Below are positions 8,011-16,053 of a DNA stretch of 64,000 nt, one piece after another. Where the stretch lies: positions 1 to 64,000 of the forward strand of contig JBBRTB010000012.1 of the NCBI GenBank assembly GCA_038244815.1. Direction: 5' to 3'. Below the pieces are notes generated by a model. The model did not search any database, was not told the DNA's origin, and saw only the letters and a list, made by a program, of their open reading frames with translations. Numbering within the stretch: the stretch's first letter is position 1; every line of letters starts with the position of its first letter. This DNA comes from DASVHS01 sp038244815 (GTDB taxonomy: Bacteria; Acidobacteriota; Thermoanaerobaculia; Gp7-AA8). Made by a program: the position numbers and the translations under genes.

Positions 8011-10947
8011 GTGACTTTGCGCACATTCTCCTTTGGCATCGGGTGGGCGGTTTGCTTGCTCTGCACCCCGCTCACGATAATCGCGCAGCAGACCGCCAGA
8101 TCGGCGCGATTTCTGTTCACGCAACCCAACGCCAGTGCGCCCCCACCGATCACGCCAGGCGAAGACGACAGCCTGGCAGCATCGGTCGCTTGGCGGCACT
8201 TCACGATGCTCGATGAGCACGGCCAAATTCCTCCGAACGCTCGATATCAGGCTAATCTGATCCGGCGAAGCCACCTGCAGGGGAACTCCGCCACCCGAGG
8301 CCGCATCGCTGCGCAGGGAAGTATCTCGCCCACAACCTGGGTGAGCCGCGGGCCTCAAAATGTCGGCGGCAGAACACGTTCGTTGCTAATTGATCCAACG
8401 AACACGAGCGTGCTGTACGCCTGATCGGTGAGCGGCGGCGTATGGAAATCAGTTAACGGCGGCACGACTTGGACGCCGCTGAGCGATTTCATAGCGAACA
8501 TCAACATTGCGACCATGGTGATGGACCCGCTCGACCACAACACGATCTACGTCGGGACGGGTGAGCCCAGCTATAGTTTCCAAGGCTTCAACCAGAATGG
8601 ACTCCCCGGAGCAGGCGTCTTCAAGAGCACTGACGGCGGTGCAACTTGGAATCAGCTCACGGCGACTCAGAACTGGCAGTACGTCTATCGACTCGCGATG
8701 CAACCCGGAACCAGCGGAGTGCTCTTGGCAGCTCTCGACGATGGTATCTGGCGCTCGAGTAATGGCGGTGTCTCATGGTCTCACGTCTATACGCCGTTGA
8801 TCGGCTACACGAACCTTGTTGCGTTCGATCCAAATCACCCAGCGCACGCCGTGTCTTTTGGTGCGGGCTGCTGCTATTACTTGCAATTAATCTATTCGCT
8901 CGATGGCGGAATCACCTGGAACAGCTCGGCGATGCCGACTCAGGTGACAAGTTTCGCGAACGTCGCGGCGGCATGGGGACCGTCATCGAACGTGTACTTC
9001 AATATCGGGGTCCCGTACGGCTCCGGAAGCGGCGAGGTCTGGCGCTCGCAAAATGGCGGGGCCTCCTACGTCCGAACGTCCCAACAAGGTGTCACCGAGT
9101 GCACCGCTCACTGCGCGATCTGGGTTTCACCAACCGACGCAAATCTGGTTGTCGTCGGCGGAGTAAGCAACTGGCGAAGTACGGATGGAGGCGTAACGTT
9201 CTCTCAAATCAACTACCCCACAAATCTGAGCGATGAGCCCCACGCCGATACTCACTGGTTCGTCAATGACCCCGTAAGTGCGAACAAGTTCTATGTGTGC
9301 AATGACGGCGGCGTTTATCGGACGAATGACATCCGGATTGCGATACCTGGCGCGGGTTACTGGACGAGTCTCAATGCCACGTATCAGACAGCTCAGTACT
9401 ATGCCGGCGCCGGCATCAATGATGGTGCCGCCTGGCCGCTCGTCGGAGGGACGCAGGATAACGGCACGCTACGAGTCTCGGTCTACGATCAATTCACTCC
9501 CTCTTATCGACCGGCGGCCACAGCGAATCAATGGTCGATCGGCGGCGATGGTGGATACGTCGCTATTGACCCCTTCACGCCGACATACATGTATGGCGAA
9601 TATCAGAACATGGAAATCCTTCGCTCGACCAACGGTGGCGAAACATACAGCGCCCAGGACATTACATCTGGCCTTCTCTTCGGACACCAAAACTTTATCG
9701 CCCCGCTCATCATGGATCCCAACGACCGCAACGTGCTCCTCGCCGGAGGAGGTAGCCTGTGGCGCACGACGACCGCGTCGTATCCGACGCCGACGTGGAG
9801 CTCAATCCGTGGAGAGACGACCCCTTGGTACAACATCAACGCGATCGCCGTCGCGAAGACCGATTCCAACATAATCTGGATTGGTCAAAATGACGGCCGG
9901 CTCCAAAAGGCGACCAACGGCCTGGCACCCAATCCCACTTTCACCAATATCGACAACAACACGCCCGGTACCGATCCGCTACCCAACCGGGTGATCCTGC
10001 GCATCATGATCGATCCGGCCGACGCGAGGATTGTCTATGTCGCTCTGGGAGGGTACAGCATCAACTCGCCGCAGCCTCAGAATTTGTGGCGCACAACTGA
10101 CGGTGGTGCGACATGGTCATCTGCGTCGGGTAGCGGGGTCACGGCACTACCCTTCGTTCCCATCCATTCCATTGTTCGCCACCCCAGAAATCGACAACGG
10201 CTCTACGTCGCTACGGACATCGGCATCTACGAAAGCCAGGACAACGGCGCAACCTGGTCGACGTCGCAGCAGGGGCCGGCAGACGTCTCCGTAGATGAGC
10301 TGGCGTTTGTAACAGGCTCAGAGTTGCTTTTGGCCGCCACGCATGGCCGAGGACTCTGGACTGCAGATACGTCGTCTGTACCGTCGTTTGCGCCAACAAA
10401 TGTGAGCGCGACCGCATCCGGCACATCATCCGTCAACGTCTCATGGGTCGCGCTTCCCGGCGCCACATCCTACCAGGTTGTTCGAAGCAGTGACGGCGCG
10501 CCCTACGAGAATGCGAGCGGCGGTCTCGTCTCAACCACGTCCTACACGGACGTCAATGGCGTTTCCGGCAAGACATATCTCTACAAAGTCAAAGCACTTG
10601 TAAGCGGGCTCTGGACGGATTTCAGCTCTCCCGATCTCGCCACGACGATCACTTTTACTGATGACAACGCACTTCCAGGACTGACCATACTCGCGCTTCA
10701 CGTCAACGAGATCCGCACTGCTGTAAACGCGGTCATGACGGCGGCGGGTCAAACGCCCACCTTCGGATCAGTAGCAGCAGGCACAATCGTTTTCGCGACA
10801 GACATCACAGATCTCCGGACAGCACTCACCACCGCCTACTCGAAAATCGGGATGCCGTTTTCACCGAGCTTCGCGGAGACTGTTACTCCGAGCACCACGA
10901 TTATCCGCGCCTCACATTTTCAGGAGATCCGGAATGCCGCGAAATGA
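8011..10947 (+). pseudogene. Secreted BNR/VPS10-like propeller protein with FN3 domain, interrupted by in-frame TGA
   Basis: Codons 8011-8421 and 8425-10947 are one frame separated only by TGA at 8422-8424. The stop falls inside a normal propeller strand (VLYA-stop-SVSGGVW) where relatives would have Gly, so GGA to TGA is the simplest change. The first part has a signal peptide; the start is GTG 8011 or TTG 8017, the latter better spaced from GGGAAG. The second part has many Asp-box repeats (STDGGATW, SSNGGVSW, SLDGGITW, TTDGGATW), an FN3 domain near residues 650-740 of that part, and a C-terminal triplet of HxxE(I/L)R-like units. The propeller could bind or cleave glycans, but no catalytic function is shown. 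A GTG at 8428 could make a product without its signal peptide. Confidence 0.82.
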
Positions 10948-10971
10948 ACCATCGCTGATAGGGATCTTGTC

Positions 10972-11421
10972 ATGAAGAGAATATTTTTCGTAGCTTCAAT
11001 AGCCGTGCTTGGTTCCGGATACGCATTCGCAACGTGCGAAACCCCGCCACCTGTGCCGACTACCTCAAACCTTGTCATCGCTTGGACCGACCCGGCATGC
11101 ACGCCAACATCGTGTCCAGCCCAACAAAACATCGCCTTTGTTGTCCAGGCATTTGGCTTCGCTTTTTCGTGCGCAACGTATACGTTCGACTGGAACTTTG
11201 GCGACGGTACCCCGATTACAACGACTTCCGCGCCGACGGCTGCACATCGCTATACTGTACCTGGCACGTACAACGTCGGGGTTCGGGTTGCGCGTTCTGA
11301 CTCTGAGGTGACTCTCGCGCGAATGATCGTTGTATCTGCGCCGATTTCTGCTCTTTCTAAACTCGCGGTACTCGCTCTCGCTCTTTGCCTCGGCTTGGTC
11401 GGCTTTGTTCTCTCTCGCTAA
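10972..11421 (+). CDS. Secreted PKD-domain protein with hydrophobic C-terminal tail
   Basis: The 149-residue protein has a signal peptide ending near AFA-TCE. A PKD fold is marked by YTFDWNFGDGTP and HRYTVPGTYNVGVRV (about residues 62-120). The C-terminus is one hydrophobic helix closed by Ser-Arg (about 124-149). A short SD-like AGGGAT precedes the ATG. The end resembles the layout of IPTL-CTERM-type sorting tails, but the canonical motif is absent, so it may just be a membrane anchor. It follows the BNR gene by 24 bases on the same strand. Four Cys in the N-terminal half suggest disulfides. Function unknown; probably surface-displayed. Confidence 0.75.
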   Translation: MKRIFFVASIAVLGSGYAFATCETPPPVPTTSNLVIAWTDPACTPTSCPAQQNIAFVVQAFGFAFSCATYTFDWNFGDGTPITTTSAPTAAHRYTVPGTYNVGVRVARSDSEVTLARMIVVSAPISALSKLAVLALALCLGLVGFVLSR

Positions 11422-11580
11422 CTAAGACGGTACCGACAGTCAGCCGTCAACAGTTCGCAGACCAAAGAGATGCGCCTCGGCAGCGGGGCAAGATGTGCGA
11501 GAGCTTAATGCTCATTTGGGTAGAAGCAGCATGCCGGAATCTGTCAACGACTTTGGGACAGGTGCAGTCTTTAATTTAAT
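11422..11580. other. Intergenic DNA before IS66
   Basis: No gene is seen. The stretch ends in an AT-rich run (11571-11580) that forms the left target flank of the insertion sequence. Confidence 0.4.
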
Positions 11581-13047
11581 GTAGCTGTTTACCGCCCCAG
11601 GAGGTGGACGCGAGGTCTAGGATCGCGGAGCATCTGCTTGAACACCTCGATCGCTGAGATCAAGCGCTGTTTGGCGGTCCTCTGAACGCTCATTAGGACC
11701 GCCTGGGCACGTGCACCAACGGGAGTGCGGTTTCCACCGGAGGTTTTTCGGTTGATCACCGCCGGCCGGATGGCCTGTTCTGCGCGATAGTTCGTCGCGT
11801 CGACATCAACTCGATCGAGAAAGAGGAACATGCCCTCGCGGTACCTGAGTAGGTGTATAGCAAAGCGAAGGCTCTCGTCATGAAGGTCAGGCTCGTCGAG
11901 CAGGCGATCCATCTTCGCCTCGATCTTTCCTTTAGCGATGCGCAATCCGCGTGTCGAGATCGTCCCCTCGTGCCGGCGGTCTCGCAGCGCGAGTGCTTCC
12001 TTGTGCACGGCGGCGACTTCGGCGAACCAGGTCGCGCACTCGGCCGTCGACGGAGCTTCGCGCAGTTCTTTGCTGCGGCGGAGCAAGTGAGCCAGACAGG
12101 TCTGGATCTGGGCCTGGTCAAAGCCGCGGTAAGGCGCCCAGCCGTCTACGCAGAGCACTCCATCGAAGTCTTCACCCAGCAGCTTGGCTGCCTCTGCGTA
12201 CCCGCGACCGCGTTCGATCTGGTACACCGTCGTGTCGGGCGTCGCCGCGGTCCACAGCCGAGCCCTGTCTCCACCGATGCGCCATCCCGTCTCGTCTGGA
12301 GAGACCACCGGCGAACCACGGACGCGCTCGATCAGATTCGTGTACGTCGGAGCGGCTTTGCGACCAAGCCGCAACAGCGCCCGCGTGAGCGTGGACCGCT
12401 CCAGGGTCAGCCCGAACACCTGGGCCAAGATCTCTGCGATCCGCTCGTAGGAGACCCCGCAGACCTTGTTCATGTGCGCGGCCAGCGCGATGGTGTGCGG
12501 CCCGATCTGCACGCCCCCCACGGCCCCGGTCGCATCCGAAATTTGCTCGGCTGCGCGGCCCTGTACTCTTCGCCCACACCGCGTGCAGTGGCCGTAATGG
12601 ATCTCGAACTCCGTTGTCACCGGAACGATCGGCGGGATGTCGGTCTGATACTGCCTGGCGATGCCCGCAAGACGAACCGCCCCTTCGCAATGAGGGCAGA
12701 TCAACAGCGTCGGAACGACCACCGTCCTGTCGATCTTCGTCGGAGCCGAGCGCCGCGTCCGCGTTCCTCCAGGCTTGCGTCCTGGCCTTTCCGGGTTCGC
12801 CTTCCGAATCCCCCGCGAGAACGGAGCGCTTGGCGCTTGCCCGCCCGCCGCTGCTCGTCCAGGGCCTTGCGCAGAGCTGCGTTCTCGGCACGGGCGTGGC
12901 GTTCTCCGCCTCCAACTCCGTCACGCGCTTCTGCAGCGCCTCCAGTTCACCCCGCATCGCCGCCATCCCAGCGAGCAGCCCCTGCACTCCCTTCACACCA
13001 TCAGTAAACTACGACTTCGCTCCCCGAGCAAGACGGTAAACAGATAC
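11581..13047 (-). mobile_element. IS66-family insertion sequence, decayed
   Basis: The left end GTAGCTGTTTACCG (from 11581) and the complement of the right end (GTATCTGTTTACCG, ending at 13047) are inverted repeats matching at 13 of 14 positions. The flanking octamers AATTTAAT (11573-11580) and AATTTAGA (13048-13055) agree at 6 of 8 bases, consistent with an 8-bp IS66 target duplication that has drifted. The element is about 1.47 kb and holds one transposase frame with apparent frameshifts. Confidence 0.8.
11589..12996 (-). pseudogene. IS66-family transposase (TnpC type), frameshifted near N-terminus
   Basis: The N-terminal leucine-zipper-like helix (MKGVQGLLAG, ELEALQKRVTELEAEN) is read in one frame from 12996. 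The expected continuation (ENAALRKALDEQRRAGKRQ) lies in a second frame near 12880-12840. The rest (PFSRGIRKANPERPGRKPG, then a Cys-pair zinc-finger region and the DDE domain) is in a third frame that stays open to 11589. Two small indels near 12.89 and 12.84 kb therefore break a protein of about 470 residues. The DDE region keeps SPDETGWR, CVDGWAPYRG and the EQAIRP helix. A 377-residue product could start at 12722 but would lack the N-terminal DNA-binding part. Confidence 0.8.
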
Positions 13048-13061
13048 AATTTAGATTAACC

Positions 13062-13252
13062 TCTAGTTCGTCGTTTCGGCATTCTGCATTTTGCCTTTTC
13101 CATTCTGCATTTCGATCCCCGCCACGATCGACCCAACCACCAGCGTGGTCATGCTGCCGATCACGGCATACCACGGCCAGGCGATCGGCGTCAGCAGCCA
13201 CACGGCCGTGACCACGGCCATCCCCGTGAGCATGCCCGCGAACCCGGCGGTC
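13062..13252. repeat. 191-bp direct repeat, copy B (inside intact symporter gene)
   Basis: This is the parental-looking copy of 7491-7681: it lies within the complete symporter coding frame and covers its last 62 codons plus the stop. Similarity ends abruptly at the stop codon on one side and at GGCGGTC on the other. Confidence 0.9.
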
Positions 13253-14571
13253 TGCCCGCCGCGGCCCGTCGACGACAACAGGAACACACCGAGGATCGGA
13301 CCGTTGACGAGTGAGGCCACGCCGAGGGCGGTATCGACGGCGGCGCGGGCGGTGCCGCTGAGGATCAGGGCCACACCGATCTGGGCGAGCCCGGCCAGAA
13401 CCGTCAGCACGCGGGAGACGCGAAGGTAGTGATGGTCGCTGCGATCGCGCACCAGCGGCTGGTAGATGTCGGCCAGCGCCGTGGCGGCGATCGAGTTGAC
13501 CGACGGCGACGTCGCCGCGGCCAGAACCGCCGCCACGAGCAGACCGGAGATGCCCGTGGGCACGTGATGAATGATGAAGTCGGGGAAGACCTGATCCGAA
13601 GTCAGGAACGGCACGGCCGCCGCGCCGCTCGAGTAGCCGGCGAGCAGATACGGCTTGTAATACGCAAACAGCAGCACGCCGATGAAGAGAAAACCGATGA
13701 ACTGGAAGAAGATCACCACCCCGGAGACGAGCAGCGCCATCGAGGCCTTGCGTGCGCTCTCCGTGCACAGGTATCGCTGCACCATGTACTGATCGGTGCC
13801 GTGCGTGCTCATGTTGAGGAAGGAGCCGCCGATCACGCCGGCCCAGAACATGTACGGCTTCGTGAAGTCGAGCGCGAAGTCGAAGACGCGGAACTTGTGG
13901 TACTGCCTCCCCACCTCCAGCGCGCCGCTGAACCCGCCGGGGATGGCGTGAATCAGGATCGTCGCCGCCACGATCGCCCCGATGATGTACACCCCCACGT
14001 GCAGCACCTCGGTCCAGACCACGGCCTCCATCCCGCCGACGGCGGTGAACAGCAGCATCACCGCCCCGATCACCACGATGGACATCGACGCCGCGTGCAT
14101 GGTGCTGATGCCGGGGAAGAACGTCTGCCAGACGATGGCCACGACGACCGAGGTGAGGACGAGGCGCACGGCATCGGCGATCGTGCGCATCACGATGAAG
14201 AGAATCGCCGCCAGGCTCTTCACCCCCACTCCGAAGCGGGCTCGCAGCAGCTCGTAGATCGTCAGCAGGCTGCGCCTGAAGTAGGCCGGAATGAACAGCA
14301 CGCAGATGACGATGCGGCCGATCAGGTACCCGATGACGAGCTGGAGGAACTGGAAGTTACCGCCGCGGGCGAAGGCGATGCCGGGAATGGAGATGAAGGT
14401 GATGGCCGAGGTCTCGGTGGCCACGATCGAGCCCGCAATCGCCCACCACGGCAGGTTGCGTCCGGCCAGAAAGTAGTGCCGCGTCGACTTCTGATGACGT
14501 TTGAACCAGAAGCCGATGGCGATGATCGACGCCAGATAGGCGACGATGATGAACAGATCGAGCGGTTGCAA
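13063..14571 (-). CDS. Sodium:solute symporter (SSS family)
   Basis: The 502-residue protein has about 13 hydrophobic segments. The SSS signature region near residues 33-65 reads YFLAGRNLPWWAIAGS followed by TETSAITFISIPG. The last about 15 residues (MQNGKGKMQNAETTN) are encoded by a 7-nt periodic repeat and look non-essential. It probably imports a sugar or amino-sugar with Na+. Because nagZ, the TonB receptor and the AmiE-NamZ fusion follow on the same strand (now beyond the insertion), MurNAc, GlcNAc or a muropeptide is a reasonable cargo guess. The duplicated 3' end upstream of nagZ implies that symporter and nagZ were once adjacent and overlapping. Confidence 0.88.
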   Translation of the reverse strand: MQPLDLFIIVAYLASIIAIGFWFKRHQKSTRHYFLAGRNLPWWAIAGSIVATETSAITFISIPGIAFARGGNFQFLQLVIGYLIGRIVICVLFIPAYFRRSLLTIYELLRARFGVGVKSLAAILFIVMRTIADAVRLVLTSVVVAIVWQTFFPGISTMHAASMSIVVIGAVMLLFTAVGGMEAVVWTEVLHVGVYIIGAIVAATILIHAIPGGFSGALEVGRQYHKFRVFDFALDFTKPYMFWAGVIGGSFLNMSTHGTDQYMVQRYLCTESARKASMALLVSGVVIFFQFIGFLFIGVLLFAYYKPYLLAGYSSGAAAVPFLTSDQVFPDFIIHHVPTGISGLLVAAVLAAATSPSVNSIAATALADIYQPLVRDRSDHHYLRVSRVLTVLAGLAQIGVALILSGTARAAVDTALGVASLVNGPILGVFLLSSTGRGGQTAGFAGMLTGMAVVTAVWLLTPIAWPWYAVIGSMTTLVVGSIVAGIEMQNGKGKMQNAETTN

Positions 14572-14578
14572 CGCCGGA

Positions 14579-14627
14579 GATTAGAGATGAGAGACAAGAG
14601 ATTGGCAACAGCAATCTCCGATCTCCG
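14579..14627. repeat. 7-nt periodic repeat with hairpin between DUF1573 gene and symporter
   Basis: AGATTAG, AGATGAG, AGACAAG and AGATTGG are consecutive heptamers. GAGATTG (14598-14604) and CAATCTC (14612-14618) form a perfect 7-bp stem. A related stretch occurs at 48147-48175. Confidence 0.6.
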
Positions 14628-15437
14628 TCATTTGATCGTCCCTGTTACTTCGAAGCGCGCCTTGACCGCTGGATCCTTCTTCGTCGACACGGTGAGCGAC
14701 TCGTGGAGCGCGCCGCGCCTGGCCTTTCCGGCGTCGATGGTCACGGTCAGCGTCTCCCGCCCATGCGCAGGCACCTTTCCGTATTCGTAATAGAGGCAGC
14801 GGCACACCGAGCGATCGACCTTCAGCGACACCGTCTGATCGCTGTTGTTGACGACCTGGAACTGCCGGACGGCGCGCGTGCCTTTGCGGATCGTGCCGTA
14901 GTCCTGCGTGGCCGGCTCGATGTTCAGCGGCGCCACGACCGGCTTCGGCGCCGGAGTGACCGGCAGGTTCTTCGCCGTCTCGGTGACAGGCGCCGTCACC
15001 GTGCGCGAGGCCGCGGGCACCGCGGGACCGCTGGCCCGCCACATCAGCCAGCCGATCAGCACGAGCACGAGAACGCCCGCGCCGATGATCAGCGCCACTC
15101 GCGGGAGCGCCGTCCCTGAGTCTGCCGAATCGCTCGCGTCCGGCATGATCATCCCCGGCGGCGTCACCAGCGGACGCGTTCCCGGCTCGGTCTTGATCGG
15201 TTGCGTGTCGCCCGGTTTCCGCCCTTCCAGCTCGCCGAGCTTGCCGATGGCGTTGTCCACGTCGCGGATCAGACGCGCGTATTCCGTGGCCAGATGCTCG
15301 CTGGGGGCATCGGCGGCGAGCGCGGCCAGCGTCTCCCGATGCCGGTTGTATCTCTGCCGCAGGACGTCGATCTCTCGCGTGCGATCACCTCTCCGGACAT
15401 TCACCGTACCAAACTCGTTCGACGACATGCCGTCCAT
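14628..15437 (-). CDS. Membrane-anchored DUF1573 protein
   Basis: From the ATG at 15437 the protein is 269 residues. It has a charged, partly coiled-coil cytoplasmic region, one transmembrane helix (VALIIGAGVLVLVLIGWLMW, near residues 124-143), and a C-terminal DUF1573/ASPM-SPD2-Hydin-like Ig domain (DYGTIRKGTRAVRQFQVVNN, with a C-R-C pair). An alternative ATG lies at 15428. The frame continues upstream to 15614, but that part is encoded by a tandem repeat and is rejected. It precedes the symporter by 56 bases on the same strand and may be co-transcribed. Role unknown; such domains commonly act in protein-protein contacts in the periplasm. Confidence 0.8.
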   Translation of the reverse strand: MDGMSSNEFGTVNVRRGDRTREIDVLRQRYNRHRETLAALAADAPSEHLATEYARLIRDVDNAIGKLGELEGRKPGDTQPIKTEPGTRPLVTPPGMIMPDASDSADSGTALPRVALIIGAGVLVLVLIGWLMWRASGPAVPAASRTVTAPVTETAKNLPVTPAPKPVVAPLNIEPATQDYGTIRKGTRAVRQFQVVNNSDQTVSLKVDRSVCRCLYYEYGKVPAHGRETLTVTIDAGKARRGALHESLTVSTKKDPAVKARFEVTGTIK

Positions 15438-15479
15438 CTTTGCAAAACTGGGGCGAGGCGGCAATGCGGGGGGCACGGA

Positions 15480-15615
15480 TAGGTCGCTGGTCGTTGGTCG
15501 TGGGGGTCGTGGGGGTCGCGGGTCGCGGGTCGGGTGGGCCTCGAAGCGATAAAGCCCAAGTGACCCGCGACCAGCGACCCGCGACCAGCGAGCGACCAAC
15601 GACCAGCGACCCACC
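15480..15615. repeat. 7-nt tandem repeat (GTCGYKG type) with inverted counterpart
   Basis: Repeats of GTCGCTG, GTCGTTG and GTCGTGG on the left (15485-15535) are answered by ACCCGCGACCAGCG-type repeats on the right (15560-15612). The whole could fold into a long imperfect hairpin. It lies between the DUF5916 remnant's stop codon and the DUF1573 gene start. Confidence 0.75.
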
Positions 15616-15941
15616 CTAAATCGGAAGCCAGTAACTCACCTTCACGAGAAACACATCCTTCGACAGCGCCGAAGGCAGCGCGGCGAAGTCGCGGCGGAGG
15701 CGGAAATCGCCGTAAGGCACCTGGTCGGCGCGGTTCTCGTTCCAGACGATGTACAGCGCCGAGCCGGGCCAGAACTCCCAGCGCACCACGGCACTGCCAC
15801 GCACGCTGGCCCGCTGGCCACTCGCGTGGCCTGAAATCGAGGCTTTGGGGCGGAAGCATGAGTCTGGGCCGCGAGCGGCCAGGCCAGGGATACGCAGACG
15901 AGAACGAACTGCAGCGCACGTCGAAAGCTCGTTGTAACCAT
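15616..15941 (-). pseudogene. Remnant of a DUF5916-type outer-membrane protein
   Basis: An ATG at 15941 begins a clean signal peptide (ending AWPLAAQTHA). After a frameshift near 15.85 kb, the last about 65 codons encode VVRWEFWPGSALYIVWNENR and KDVFLVKVSYWLPI. That pattern is the typical C-terminal strand end of carbohydrate-binding-family-9/DUF5916 proteins, normally around 700-900 residues. Nearly all of the coding sequence between is missing, so this is a deletion remnant joining the two ends of one gene. Confidence 0.7.
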
Positions 15942-16053
15942 CTCTTTGTCGCTCCCCGGGAGTGCGATAGGGTTCAGTCTCGTTGTTTCGTATGACTGAG
16001 ACGTTACGCCACGGGATAAGTTGGCCCCGGATTCGTAACAACGACTGAAACGC

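Noticed and set aside
8422..8424. Selenocysteine codon
   Set aside because: The position corresponds to a structural Gly in a propeller strand, no SECIS-like hairpin is evident just downstream, and no sel genes are seen; nonsense mutation is simpler.
15438..15614. N-terminal extension of the DUF1573 protein
   Set aside because: Low-complexity Arg/Pro sequence from tandem repeats; a better ATG lies at 15437.
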